This document shows positions 7,866 through 16,750 of a stretch of 64,000 bases of DNA, in pieces. Source of the stretch: Paenarthrobacter aurescens TC1 (GTDB lineage Bacteria; Actinomycetota; Actinomycetes; Actinomycetales; Micrococcaceae); NCBI GenBank assembly GCA_000014925.1, contig CP000474.1:2108001-2172000 (forward strand). Direction: 5' to 3'. The notes under the pieces are model-generated. The model saw nothing but the letters and a program-made list of their open reading frames with translations, did no database searches and was not told the origin of the DNA. Position 1 is the stretch's first letter. Each line of letters starts with the position of its first letter. A program made the translations under genes and the position numbers.

Positions 7866-9353
7866 ATGAGTACGGACACCCTTGATACCCGGGATGAAAT
7901 CTATGTGGGCGGCGTGTGGACCCGAGGCAGCGGTGCACTGATCGAATCCGTCAACCCCGCCAACTCAGAGGTGTTCGCCACCCTCCATGGAGCAACGACG
8001 GCGGATGTGGACGCCGCGGTGGCTGCCGGACTGAAAGCCGTGGAAGAGTCCGGGTGGGCAAAGAAGCTCCCTCACGAACGCGCCGCTGTCCTCCACCGCA
8101 TCAGCTCAGCGATTGAGGCCAACGCTGACCGCATTGCCGAACTGCAGACGCTGGATACAGGTAAGACACTCGCGGAAACCAAGGCGCTGGCCATGAGCGC
8201 GGCGGCCACCTTCCGCTTCACTGCATCCGCTCTGGAAACCATGGAAGACGCACTGACGTCCCCTCGCGGGAACTACCTCAGTATGTCCACATATGAGGCG
8301 ATCGGCGTAGTAGGAGCCATCACGCCATGGAACTCGCCGATTGCCAGTGACGCACAAAAAGTTGCTCCGGCACTCGCGGCGGGAAACGCGGTTCTGGTGA
8401 AGCCACCCGTCTGGGCTCCCTGGGTTTCGCTCCTGTTGGCACGCATTTGTGAGGAGGCAGGACTTCCGGCAGGTCTGCTTTCTGTCCTTCCAGGCCCCGG
8501 CCGGGTGGTCGGCGACGCGATTGCCCGGCACCCGGACATTGGCAAGATTTCCTTCACGGGCGGCACTTCCACGGGACGCCAACTGGGCCATATTGCGGCG
8601 GAGAAAATCATGCCGATTACCTTGGAGCTGGGCGGGAAATCGCCCACCATTATTTTTGCCGATGCCGACCTGGACCAGGCTGTGGCCGGCGTGCTTTATG
8701 GCATCTTCTCTTCGAGCGGTCAGAGCTGCATTGCCGGCTCACGCGTCTTCATTCAGCGATCGGTCTACGACGCCGTCGTCGAAAGACTGGTCAAGGGTGC
8801 CGAAGCTCTGCGAATCGGACCAGGAACGGACCCCAGCACTCAAGTTGGGCCATTGGTTGCCCATGCCCACCGGGACGCCGTGGCCAGGATGGTTGAAGAC
8901 GCGAGGCTGGCTGGTGCGCAGATCCTCTGCGGTGGCGCCGCGCCCGAGGAGCTCCGGCTCCAAGCCGGTGCGTTTTACGAGCCCACCATCATTGGCGGTG
9001 TGAGCAACTCGGACGTTATTTGCCAAGAGGAAATCTTTGGGCCCGTGGCGGTGATCCTGCCGTTTGACGATGAAGCCGATCTCATCCTCCAAGCCAACGA
9101 CAGTGTTTTTGGTTTGGCCTGCGGAATCTGGACCGCTGACTACCGCCTGGCCTGGCGCACAGCGAGGGCCGTTTCGGCCGGCACCGTCTGGGTCAACACC
9201 TACAAACAATTCAGTATCTCCACCCCGTTCAGCGGGCTTAAGGAAAGCGGTCTGGGCACCGAAAAGGGCCGGGACGGCATTCGTTCCTATATGCACCAGA
9301 AGAGCATCTACATAGACCTCTCGGGTGCATCCATCCCATGGGCCGGTAACTAA
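7866..9353 (+). CDS. NAD(P)-dependent aldehyde dehydrogenase
   Basis: A 495-residue aldehyde dehydrogenase-superfamily protein that oxidises an aldehyde or semialdehyde intermediate to the acid. It has the cofactor segment AITPWNSP (about residue 155), the catalytic Glu in TLELGGKSP, the nucleophile C288 in SSGQSCIAGS, and EEIFGPV plus a C-terminal FSGLKESGLG motif. Members near RidA genes include 2-aminomuconate and 2-hydroxymuconate semialdehyde dehydrogenases, and the next gene is RidA-like, so a ring-cleavage semialdehyde is a reasonable inferred substrate. It starts the second operon of the island behind its own promoter. Confidence 0.9.
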   Translation: MSTDTLDTRDEIYVGGVWTRGSGALIESVNPANSEVFATLHGATTADVDAAVAAGLKAVEESGWAKKLPHERAAVLHRISSAIEANADRIAELQTLDTGKTLAETKALAMSAAATFRFTASALETMEDALTSPRGNYLSMSTYEAIGVVGAITPWNSPIASDAQKVAPALAAGNAVLVKPPVWAPWVSLLLARICEEAGLPAGLLSVLPGPGRVVGDAIARHPDIGKISFTGGTSTGRQLGHIAAEKIMPITLELGGKSPTIIFADADLDQAVAGVLYGIFSSSGQSCIAGSRVFIQRSVYDAVVERLVKGAEALRIGPGTDPSTQVGPLVAHAHRDAVARMVEDARLAGAQILCGGAAPEELRLQAGAFYEPTIIGGVSNSDVICQEEIFGPVAVILPFDDEADLILQANDSVFGLACGIWTADYRLAWRTARAVSAGTVWVNTYKQFSISTPFSGLKESGLGTEKGRDGIRSYMHQKSIYIDLSGASIPWAGN

Positions 9354-9395
9354 GCCGGACAGGCTGCCACCATTCTGCGTTCGAAAGGTACGTCA

Positions 9396-9740
9396 ATGAA
9401 TGCTCACCCCTACAGCCCCGCCTTTGTGGCCGGGGGATTCGGCTTTATCTCCGGCGCATTGTCCGTGGATGAAAGTGGTACTGCCGTACCCGGTCGCTCT
9501 GAAGCGCTGGTTGCCGCAGCCGCGAGGCTCTCCGAACGACTGGAAAGCGTCGGCATGTCCTTGGCTGACGTTATTAAGACCACCTATTTCGTCACGGACG
9601 TGACGCTGCGGGACGAAGCCAACATGCACTACGAAGTGCTGTTCGAGTCGCCGCGCCCGGCCCGTTCGTTTGTGGAGGTCGCTGCCCTGCCCTATGGAGC
9701 CACGGTGGAAATCGAAGCAATCGCGCACCGGAGGAAATGA
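9396..9740 (+). CDS. RidA/YjgF-family enamine/imine deaminase
   Basis: RidA-family proteins hydrolyse enamines or imines and release ammonia; family members in aromatic catabolism include 2-aminomuconate deaminase. The 114-residue protein is slightly short of the usual 125-130 and has the core motif IKTTYFVTDV, the carboxylate-binding Arg in PARSFVEV (about R89) and Glu in TVEIEAIA near the end. It lies 42 nt after the aldehyde dehydrogenase and 6 nt before the reductase, in one operon, which supports a nitrogen-containing intermediate. Confidence 0.85.
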   Translation: MNAHPYSPAFVAGGFGFISGALSVDESGTAVPGRSEALVAAAARLSERLESVGMSLADVIKTTYFVTDVTLRDEANMHYEVLFESPRPARSFVEVAALPYGATVEIEAIAHRRK

Positions 9741-9746
9741 AGACCA

Positions 9747-10748
9747 ATGAGCGTGGAAATTCAGAACCGTGCGGCGGTGACCCCTGATGTCCCCGAACCG
9801 AAAATGCTGACACTCAGGGTGCACCAGAAAACCTGGGAAGCCGACGGCGTCATCCGGATGATGTTTGTTGATCCCGCCGGGGCGGCGCTCCCGCAGTGGC
9901 TTCCCGGCGCCCACCTGAGCTTGCACTTGCCCAATGGGCTCACTCGTGAATACTCCTTGTGTTCGGACCCTGAAGACCTCACAAGCTGGACTGTGGCCGT
10001 GCTGCGAACGCCCGATTCCCGCGGTGGCAGCAGGCTCATCCATGATGAGCTCCCGGTGGGAACACTGATTAAGGTTGAGGGTCCGCGCAACAACTTCCAC
10101 CTTGATCATGCCGGGCGCTATGCACTGGTAGCTGGCGGTATTGGCATCACCCCGATCATTTCCATGGTGCGGCGGTTGGAATCAGTGGGAGCTGATTGGT
10201 CGCTGCTATATACGGGCCGGTCACGTTCAACCATGGCTTTCCTGCCGGAGATTTCAGGCCTGCCCCGGCAGCGGATAACTATCCACGCCGCCGACGAAGC
10301 TGATGGCAAATTCGCGGATCTCTCCGAGGCAGTCGGCTCGCTCCCGCCTGAAGCACTGGTGTATGCCTGCGGCCCTGAGTCTTTGATGCAAGCTGTAGCC
10401 AGCGCCATGGCAGACGAATCGCAATTGAGAATTGAGCGGTTCAAAGCACCGGACATCGTTCCCGGGCCGGAACTCGATCAGACAAGTTTCGACGTCATCT
10501 GCCAAAGCACTGGTCAGCGGATTGCCGTTGGGCCCGATGTTTCAGTTCTGGAGGCCCTGAACGCCGCCGGTATCAACGTTCCCAGCTCATGCGCAGAGGG
10601 CATCTGCGGAACCTGTGAAACCGGAGTCATCGACGGGGACGTTGAGCACCGTGATTTCCTGCTTTCCCCGGCCGAACGGGCCGAGAACAAATCAATGTTT
10701 GTTTGCGTCTCACGTTGCCGGTCCCGGGACCTGATTTTGGATCTCTAG
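9747..10748 (+). CDS. PDR/VanB-family oxygenase reductase (flavin, NAD, [2Fe-2S])
   Basis: This 333-residue protein transfers electrons from NAD(P)H to a Rieske oxygenase. Domain order is the phthalate-dioxygenase-reductase one: an N-terminal flavin barrel (LTREYSLCSDPED), an NAD domain (VAGGIGITPIISM, about residues 129-141) and a C-terminal plant-type ferredoxin with C282-x4-C287-x2-C290 and C320. The expected partner, the Rieske oxygenase at 16751-17854, lies at the far end of the same run of genes, so the electron chain is complete within the island. It starts 6 nt after the RidA gene. Confidence 0.92.
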   Translation: MSVEIQNRAAVTPDVPEPKMLTLRVHQKTWEADGVIRMMFVDPAGAALPQWLPGAHLSLHLPNGLTREYSLCSDPEDLTSWTVAVLRTPDSRGGSRLIHDELPVGTLIKVEGPRNNFHLDHAGRYALVAGGIGITPIISMVRRLESVGADWSLLYTGRSRSTMAFLPEISGLPRQRITIHAADEADGKFADLSEAVGSLPPEALVYACGPESLMQAVASAMADESQLRIERFKAPDIVPGPELDQTSFDVICQSTGQRIAVGPDVSVLEALNAAGINVPSSCAEGICGTCETGVIDGDVEHRDFLLSPAERAENKSMFVCVSRCRSRDLILDL

Positions 10749-10780
10749 TACGAACATCACTCGACTGAAGGTTGATTCCC

Positions 10781-11773
10781 ATGAACTATTTCTCAGCAGA
10801 GCCTGTCTGCAATCTGCGGTCGCTGCGTTCTGTGTCCCTGAAAGTGCCCGACACCCGGCCAGCCAGGGATTTCTACCATGAAGTCTGGGGCCTTTCCACC
10901 GTGGAGGAGGACACTGACAAGTTCTGGCTCCGCGGAACCGGTTCCGAACATCACATCCTGAGGCTGGAAAGAGGCGAGCAGAATGCCTTGGGCGGTGTTT
11001 CTTTCGCCTTGGCCACGCCGCAGGACGTTGACCGTGCCGCCACCAAGCTCACCGCCTTGGGGATTCCGCTGTTCCGTGAGCCCGGCCCTTTGGATGATGC
11101 TGCGGGCGGCTACGGTCTCCAGTTGGTGGACCCCGAAGGCAGGCTGGTGGAGCTGTCCGCCGACGTCCACGCGGTTGTCAGCCAGGAACCTGCAGGTCGG
11201 CGGGCGCTTCCACGCAAGATCGCCCATGTGGTGCTCAATACCGTGGATATTGACCGCGCAACGGCTTTTTATACGCAGGTTCTGGGAATGCGGATTTCGG
11301 ATTGGTCCGAGCACCAGATGGCCTTCCTGCGGTGCAACAGCGAGCACCATGCCATCGCGTTCAACCAGGCTCCCTGGACCTCGGTCAATCATGTGGCTTA
11401 CGAGATGCAGAGCATTGATCACTTCATGCGCGGCATCGGCAACCTCAAGCGGCACAACATCGCGCCCCAGTGGGGGCCGGGCCGGCACGGTCCGGGTGAC
11501 AATACGTTTTCCTACTTCACAGACCCCTCAGGCCTGGTGTGCGAATATACCTCCGAAGTAGCCCAGGTGGACGAGGACAGTTGGTTGTGCCGCACTTGGG
11601 AGCGGACGCCGGAACTGTCCGACCAGTGGGGAACTGCAGGTCCGCCCACTACCGCGGTCCGAAGCGCCATGGCTGGCATTCCGGACAGCGGGTATAAGTC
11701 GCTGGTGGTCCCTGGACGTGAGGACTACTTCTCCATGCCGGAAACTCCTGCTGCTGAAAAAGCCCATGCGTAG
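10781..11773 (+). CDS. Two-domain VOC protein, extradiol dioxygenase-like
   Basis: The 330-residue vicinal-oxygen-chelate protein has the two-module layout of type I extradiol ring-cleavage dioxygenases. The C-terminal module keeps the three likely iron ligands: a His in KIAHVVLN, a His in VNHVAYEM and a Glu in LVCEYTSE. The N-terminal module (SVSLKVPDTRPARDFY) is the usual non-metal one. It would open a catechol-like or hydroxylated ring. I chose ATG 10781 because GAAGG lies 9 nt upstream; an in-frame TTG at 10772 is less likely. The next gene is an alpha/beta hydrolase, as in many meta-cleavage operons. A non-oxygenase VOC role cannot be excluded. Confidence 0.82.
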   Translation: MNYFSAEPVCNLRSLRSVSLKVPDTRPARDFYHEVWGLSTVEEDTDKFWLRGTGSEHHILRLERGEQNALGGVSFALATPQDVDRAATKLTALGIPLFREPGPLDDAAGGYGLQLVDPEGRLVELSADVHAVVSQEPAGRRALPRKIAHVVLNTVDIDRATAFYTQVLGMRISDWSEHQMAFLRCNSEHHAIAFNQAPWTSVNHVAYEMQSIDHFMRGIGNLKRHNIAPQWGPGRHGPGDNTFSYFTDPSGLVCEYTSEVAQVDEDSWLCRTWERTPELSDQWGTAGPPTTAVRSAMAGIPDSGYKSLVVPGREDYFSMPETPAAEKAHA

Positions 11774-12590
11774 CACCTCGTTGCCGCCAGCCACCGACAC
11801 AGGGTCGACTGTTGCCGAACGCCGGAAAACTGTCCATGGGGTCTCCCTGGTTATTCGCGGGGAAGGCACTCCTGTCTTCCTCATGCACGGCATCGGAGGG
11901 GCCGCGTCTTCCTGTGGTGCCCTGGCTCAGTTGCTGAGCACACACGGATTCCAGACGTTTTGCTGGGATGCACCCGGTTACGGTGAATCATCAGCTCCAC
12001 CGGAAGGCTTGGATCATCCTGCTTTGGTGTTGGACATCCTGGCCACATTGGATGTTGGCCCTGCCCACCTGATCGGCACGTCATGGGGAGGCGTGATCGC
12101 CACCCGGATAGCCGCTCAAGCACCTGAGGCAGTGCGTTCCATTGTGCTGGCGGACAGCACCCGGGGTTCGGGCATTACCCGGACCGCCGCGCAACGCATG
12201 CTGGCGCGCGTTCCGGAACTGGCCGCCGTCGGTCCCGAAATCCTTGCGGCCCGGCGAGCGGCAAGACTGGTCTCCCCGTCAGCCCCGGCATGGGTGACCG
12301 AAGCTGTGCGGGCGGACATGGCCGCAGTCCGCCTATCGGGTTTTGCATCGGCCGCCACCATGATGGCGCAGTGCGACACGACGGACCTTCTGCCTCGGCT
12401 CCGGATCCCGGCGCTGGTCTTAGTAGGCCAGGACGATGTGATCACGGGCGTGGCGGAATCCCGGGTCCTTGCAGAGAACATCCCTGGCGCCACGCTGGGC
12501 ATCATTCCAGGTGCAGGGCACGCCGCAGTGCAGGAAAAGCCGCTGGAGATGTCCGCTGCCATCCTCGCCTTCTGGGAGGACCTTCGATGA
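11766..12590 (+). CDS. Alpha/beta hydrolase (meta-cleavage-product hydrolase-like)
   Basis: A 274-residue alpha/beta hydrolase with oxyanion loop MHGIGGAASS (about 40-49), nucleophile S106 in GTSWGG, an acid residue in LVGQDDVITG and His in GAGHAAVQEKP near the C-terminus. This complete triad and the position after an extradiol-type VOC gene suggest C-C bond hydrolysis of a ring-fission product, by analogy with BphD/MhpC; an esterase role is the alternative. ATG 11766 overlaps the VOC stop by 8 nt. The 3' end overlaps the next SDR as ATGA. Confidence 0.85.
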   Translation: MRSTSLPPATDTGSTVAERRKTVHGVSLVIRGEGTPVFLMHGIGGAASSCGALAQLLSTHGFQTFCWDAPGYGESSAPPEGLDHPALVLDILATLDVGPAHLIGTSWGGVIATRIAAQAPEAVRSIVLADSTRGSGITRTAAQRMLARVPELAAVGPEILAARRAARLVSPSAPAWVTEAVRADMAAVRLSGFASAATMMAQCDTTDLLPRLRIPALVLVGQDDVITGVAESRVLAENIPGATLGIIPGAGHAAVQEKPLEMSAAILAFWEDLR

Positions 12591-13330
12591 CGCGCCTCGT
12601 GGTGGTTACGGGATCCGGGCGGGGACTTGGCTTCGACATCGCCGAACGATTGGCAGGTAGCGGAGACCGGATAGTCATAGCCGAGAAGAACCCCGACCTC
12701 GCCGAGCAAGCTGCCGCAGCACTCCGCGGTCGGGGTTTCGATGCTACAGCCGTCATTACCGACATCGCTGACAAAGTCTCAGTGGCAGACCTGGCCGCTG
12801 CGGTCCAGCAGCTGGGCGGCGCCGATGCGCTGGTCAACAATGCGGCACTGGCCGACGGCGTAGGCGGTGACACTTTTTGGGAACTGGACGAAGCCTTCTT
12901 CCAGAGGGTGATGACCGTCAATGCCTACGGGACCTGGCTGGTCAGCAAACACCTTTACCACCAGCTGGCACAAAGCCCGGGAGGCTCCATAGTCAACATC
13001 GCCTCAGACGCAGCGCTTTACGGCTCTCCACGGTTGGTCCACTACGTCGGATCAAAAGGAGCTGTCCTTGCGATGACCCGGACCATGGCCCGCGACGCGG
13101 GACCAGCCGGAGTCCGCGTCAACGCGGTTGCTCCGGGCCTGACCCGGGTGGAAGCCACCGAGTCAGTGCCGGCCTCACGCTACCGCCTCTACGAAGAGAA
13201 CCGCGTGCTGCCAAGGGACCAACAACCCAAGGACGTATCAGGCGCCGTTCAGTTCCTGCTATCCGATGCAGCAGGCTTCATCACCGGCCAGACCATCGTG
13301 GTGGATGGCGGCTTCGTCATGAGCCACTGA
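12587..13330 (+). CDS. SDR-family oxidoreductase with intact active site
   Basis: A 247-residue short-chain dehydrogenase. The nucleotide motif TGSGRGLG (about residues 8-15) and NNAAL are present, with catalytic Ser about 140 (NIASDAALYG), Tyr153 and Lys157 (YVGSK). The C-terminal FITGQTIVVDGGFVMS is typical of classical SDRs. It probably oxidises or reduces an alcohol/ketone or a cis-dihydrodiol in the pathway. ATG 12587 overlaps the hydrolase stop by 4 nt; an upstream in-frame extension to 12290 lies inside the hydrolase gene and is not used. Confidence 0.88.
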   Translation: MTRLVVVTGSGRGLGFDIAERLAGSGDRIVIAEKNPDLAEQAAAALRGRGFDATAVITDIADKVSVADLAAAVQQLGGADALVNNAALADGVGGDTFWELDEAFFQRVMTVNAYGTWLVSKHLYHQLAQSPGGSIVNIASDAALYGSPRLVHYVGSKGAVLAMTRTMARDAGPAGVRVNAVAPGLTRVEATESVPASRYRLYEENRVLPRDQQPKDVSGAVQFLLSDAAGFITGQTIVVDGGFVMSH

Positions 13331-13403
13331 AGCCGCTGGCCACTGAAATCGCTGGGCCGAACCGCCCTGCAGCGGACAAAAACACTAACAAGGAGTCCCA
13401 CAC

Positions 13404-14192
13404 ATGGACCTGCAATTGAAGGACCGCACGGTGGTTGTCACCGGGGCGAGCTCCGGCGTCGGCCTTGCCACTGCGCGATATTTGCTGAGCGAAGGTGCCC
13501 GGGTTGCCGCCTGTGCACGTGACGCCGGCCGATTGTCCGCCGCGTTCGACGAATTCTCCTGGGCGGATAAGGACTCGATTTACCTTGCTTCGTGCGACGT
13601 CACGGATCAAGACGCCACCAACAGCTTCATCGCCGGCACATTGAATCGGTTTGGCGCCGTTGATGGCCTGGTCTGCAACGCCGGCCGTTCCTTGATGGCC
13701 ACACTCCAGGACACCACGGACCAGCAGTTGCGTGATGAGTTCAGCCTGAAGATCTTCGGGGTTTTGAACATGGTACGTTCCGCCAGATCTGCCCTGAATG
13801 CCTCACCACACGGCTCGGTGGTCAACGTCAACGCGATCCTCTCCCGTCAGCCGGAGTTACGCCTGGCTGCCACCTCTGCTGCACGCGCCGCACTGTTGAA
13901 CCTCACTCATTCCCTTGCCGAAGACCTGGCAACAGAGGGAACACGGGTGAACTCAGTGCTACTCGGTTTGGTGGACACCGGCCAGTGGCGGCGGCGCTTC
14001 GAGGAAGCCGACTCCGAGCTCGACTACGAGGCCTGGAGTGCCGGGATCGCTGCCAACCGCGGCATCCGGCTGGGCCGTTTCGGCACTGCTGAGGAGGTGG
14101 CCTTCCATATTGTTTCGCTGCTCTCGCCCCTCAGCGGCTACACCACAGGAGCAACCATCGACGTCGGCGGTGGCGTTGGGCGCTATGTCTAG
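13404..14192 (+). CDS. Atypical SDR-family protein lacking the Tyr/Lys dyad
   Basis: A 262-residue SDR fold protein with a good nucleotide motif (TGASSGVG, about residues 12-19) and the C-terminal TTGATIDVGGGVGRY. At the active site the usual YxxxK reads TSAAR: Thr157 and Arg161 stand where Tyr and Lys should be, and the catalytic Ser position (NVNAILS) is also changed. I recall a group of actinobacterial SDR-like proteins with the same ATSAAR segment, so this is probably a real subfamily and not decay. It may catalyse non-redox chemistry or bind cofactor only. AAGGAG precedes the ATG; 73 nt separate it from the previous SDR. Confidence 0.85.
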   Translation: MDLQLKDRTVVVTGASSGVGLATARYLLSEGARVAACARDAGRLSAAFDEFSWADKDSIYLASCDVTDQDATNSFIAGTLNRFGAVDGLVCNAGRSLMATLQDTTDQQLRDEFSLKIFGVLNMVRSARSALNASPHGSVVNVNAILSRQPELRLAATSAARAALLNLTHSLAEDLATEGTRVNSVLLGLVDTGQWRRRFEEADSELDYEAWSAGIAANRGIRLGRFGTAEEVAFHIVSLLSPLSGYTTGATIDVGGGVGRYV

Positions 14193-14225
14193 CCAGCGGA
14201 ACTTCATCACGAAAGAGATCCAGAT

Positions 14226-15893
14226 ATGTCAGTGACACAAGCAACGGTCCCGAGGGGGCCAACAGGCGGTGACGTCCTGGTCCGTGTAATGCGTCGGCAC
14301 GGCATCGATACGGCCTTCGGGGTGATCAGCATCCACAATCTTCCCCTCGTCGAGGCAGTGGACAGGGAGCTGAACTTTGTTGCCGTCCGCCACGAGGCCG
14401 CCGCAGTCAACGCGGCTGACGCCTATGCCCGGGCCTCCGGCAAGATCGGGATTGCCCTGACCAGCACTGGTACGGGAGCCGGCAACGCCGCCGGTTCAAT
14501 GGTGGAGGCGCTCACCGCGGGAAGCCGCGTGCTGCACATTACCGGCCAGATCGACAGCGAATTCATGGGTAGCAACCGTGGAGTGATCCATGAGGTTCCA
14601 CGCCAGTTGCAGATGCTCCATGCGGTCTCCGGTTATGCCCGCACCATTTTTAATGGAAAGGACGCGGAGGCGGACCTGGAGGAGGCAATCGCACACCTGC
14701 TCTCTTCGCCTCACACGCCGGCCAGCATCGAATGGCCAACAGATTTGCAGTACTTGGCCCACCCGGATGATCAGCGCCCGATCGACGCGCAGGTGAAGCC
14801 TTTACCAGATGACGACGCCGGTTCCGTCGCCGAAGCGGTCCGGCTCCTGGCAGGTGCCAAACGCCCGCTCATCTGGGCTGGCGGAGGAGCGGCAGGGGCA
14901 GACAAGGAACTTACGGCTCTGCTGCACATTTTGGGCGCAGGACTCCTGACCAGCAACTCGGGACGGGGTGTGGTTCCCGAAGATGACCATCTTGTCATCG
15001 GCAACTTTGCTACCACCGCCGCCGCCGTCGGGCTGATCGAAGAGTCTGATGTCTTGTTGAGTGTCGGCACGCACTTCCGTTCCAACGAGACGCAGCATTA
15101 TTCGCTCAAACTGCCCGCCACTCACATCCAGCTGGACCTAAATCCTGAAGCAGTGGGCAGGGTGTATCCGGCCACTGTGGGCCTGGTGGGCGACTCCCGG
15201 GCAATTCTGCAGGCGATCATCAGCCAGTTGGGTAGCCATTCTGTGGACGCAGCGTGGGCGCAGCGGGTGCTCGATGTACGCCTCGAGGTACGGGCAACCT
15301 TGACTGAGTACATCGGTGGTTATGCGGAAATCTGCCACAGCCTCAGGGACCGCCTTGACCGGGAATCCGTGGTAGCACGTGATGTGACCATCCCCTCCAG
15401 CCAGTGGGGTAACCGCCTTCTTGAGATGTACTCCCGCGAAACAAACATCTTTCCGCTGGGAGGCGGCATCGGCCAAGGTTTGGCCATGGGCATTGGGGCG
15501 GCCTGCGCCCGCCCGGGCGTTCCCACGGTGGTTATTGCCGGCGACGGCGGCCTCGCCGTTCATCTTGGTGAACTTGCATCCCTTGCCGGCTCAGGGGTCT
15601 GGTGCGTGGTGCTCGTGTTCAATGACGGCGGCTATGGGGTTCTGCGCAACATGCAGAAAGCCAACGGCTTCGCGGAGGCAGGAGTCAACCTGCATACACC
15701 GGACTTTGCTTTGCTCGCCCAGTCACTGAACCTGCCGTTCTGGCGGGTGCGCGGCCCAGGTTCCTTTGATGGGGCCTTAGTGGAAGCACTCGCGGTGCGG
15801 GGGCCTGCGGTGATCGAGATCGATGTCACCGCTTTGGATCCCGTACCGGGTGCTTTTGTTCCGCCGGTGCATATTCCAACCCCACATCAGTAG
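14226..15893 (+). CDS. ThDP-dependent enzyme (acetolactate synthase/benzoylformate decarboxylase-like)
   Basis: A 555-residue thiamine diphosphate enzyme that acts on 2-oxoacids or 1,2-diketones by decarboxylation, carboligation or C-C cleavage. The N-terminal PYR domain carries the activating Glu57 (VRHEAAAVNAADAYAR), the middle domain a Rossmann-like segment, and the C-terminal PP domain the metal motif AGDGGLAVHLGEL followed by NDGGYG. Length and order match the acetolactate synthase superfamily, but no ilvN-type regulatory subunit is adjacent, so biosynthetic acetolactate synthase is unlikely. In context it probably decarboxylates or cleaves an oxoacid from ring fission. It lies 33 nt after the atypical SDR. 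Confidence 0.88.
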   Translation: MSVTQATVPRGPTGGDVLVRVMRRHGIDTAFGVISIHNLPLVEAVDRELNFVAVRHEAAAVNAADAYARASGKIGIALTSTGTGAGNAAGSMVEALTAGSRVLHITGQIDSEFMGSNRGVIHEVPRQLQMLHAVSGYARTIFNGKDAEADLEEAIAHLLSSPHTPASIEWPTDLQYLAHPDDQRPIDAQVKPLPDDDAGSVAEAVRLLAGAKRPLIWAGGGAAGADKELTALLHILGAGLLTSNSGRGVVPEDDHLVIGNFATTAAAVGLIEESDVLLSVGTHFRSNETQHYSLKLPATHIQLDLNPEAVGRVYPATVGLVGDSRAILQAIISQLGSHSVDAAWAQRVLDVRLEVRATLTEYIGGYAEICHSLRDRLDRESVVARDVTIPSSQWGNRLLEMYSRETNIFPLGGGIGQGLAMGIGAACARPGVPTVVIAGDGGLAVHLGELASLAGSGVWCVVLVFNDGGYGVLRNMQKANGFAEAGVNLHTPDFALLAQSLNLPFWRVRGPGSFDGALVEALAVRGPAVIEIDVTALDPVPGAFVPPVHIPTPHQ

Positions 15894-15909
15894 AGGAGCA
15901 GGAGAGCAC

Positions 15910-16536
15910 ATGAAATCAAGTACGGAAGTAGATCCGCGCCCTGGCCATGAGCCAGGCGAGGTGGCGCCGCAGCACGACGTCGTGTGTTTGCACGGCGGCG
16001 GGGGAGCAGCCGAATGGTTCGCCCAACAGCTTGACGCGTTGGGGGCCCGTGCCTGGGAACCGGGGATCGGCATGACGTTGGACGTCACCGGTCCGCCCAG
16101 CCATATGGATGAGTGGGTTGAAGCGGCCTCGTCTGCCCTCTACGAGTCAACGGCCGGTCCAGCTCATATCCTTGCCAGCGGAACAGCCGCGTACGGGGCC
16201 ATCATGCTCGCTGCAGTGCATCCAGATCAGATCAAGAGTGTCATCCTGGGCGACCCCCTGGTGGACACGTCGGTTGAGGGATTCGTGGCCACGCTCCGGC
16301 GGGTGCGGGCGCCGTCGTTGGTCATTGCCGCCGCCCCTGACCTGGACGCCGATATCTCCATACCGCAAAGCATCGCCGGGGGAATCAGGAACGGGGTTTT
16401 TGTCATCATCGACAACACCGCCGTTCCAGCACACCAGAGCCGATCTCACTCATTCAACGAGTGGAGCAGGTCCTTCATGAACATCGCTGAAGGTCTGCAC
16501 ACCGTCACCGAAACCCAGGAGGAACGCAGTGCCTGA
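15910..16536 (+). CDS. Alpha/beta-hydrolase-fold protein with lost nucleophile
   Basis: A 208-residue protein with hydrolase-fold landmarks: VVCLHGGGGAAEWF (about 24-37) as oxyanion region and ILASGTAAYGAIMLAAVHPDQ (87-107), which aligns with the nucleophile elbow. The elbow reads S-G-T-A-A instead of G-x-S-x-G(G), placing Thr92 where the Ser, Asp or Cys nucleophile should be. A late His (VPAHQ) remains. It is also short for the fold (usually 250-300). It may be a non-catalytic partner. Its gene overlaps the next small gene by 8 nt and lies just before the Rieske oxygenase, so a role with that oxygenase is inferred. Confidence 0.75.
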   Translation: MKSSTEVDPRPGHEPGEVAPQHDVVCLHGGGGAAEWFAQQLDALGARAWEPGIGMTLDVTGPPSHMDEWVEAASSALYESTAGPAHILASGTAAYGAIMLAAVHPDQIKSVILGDPLVDTSVEGFVATLRRVRAPSLVIAAAPDLDADISIPQSIAGGIRNGVFVIIDNTAVPAHQSRSHSFNEWSRSFMNIAEGLHTVTETQEERSA

Positions 16537-16747
16537 GCAATATCTTGAAGCCAACCAGTCCCGGGTGGGTCCGCCCAATCCTTACGAGCTGAAGCTCGCC
16601 GGAGCCCTGTCCGAGATTTTCGCCAGTGGTAGCCACGAACTGCCTGCCATCGTCTCGGGCCTGAACAATTTGGGCTTGAACGCCCCTGACGGTGAACCGT
16701 GGGATGAAACCCGATTCCGTTCCGAAATGCGACGACTGGGAGAGTAG
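16529..16747 (+). CDS. Small protein with recombinase-like helix-turn-helix fold
   Basis: A 72-residue protein with one helical domain, ALSEIFASGSHELPAIVSGL, followed by NNLGLNAPDGEPWDETRFRSEM. The pattern (helix, then L-N-x-x-G-x-x-x-P-x-G-x-x-W-x-x-x-x-F) is that of the C-terminal DNA-binding region of serine recombinases, here without a catalytic domain. Small proteins of this kind are known beside Rieske oxygenase genes. It overlaps the preceding gene by 8 nt and ends 3 nt before the oxygenase start, so it is tightly co-translated. Its function is not known to me; DNA binding is not established. Confidence 0.7.
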   Translation: MPEQYLEANQSRVGPPNPYELKLAGALSEIFASGSHELPAIVSGLNNLGLNAPDGEPWDETRFRSEMRRLGE

Positions 16748-16750
16748 GAC

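Noticed and set aside
10772..10780. TTG start for the VOC protein
   Set aside because: ATG 10781 has a GAAGG ribosome site at proper distance, and only three residues differ.
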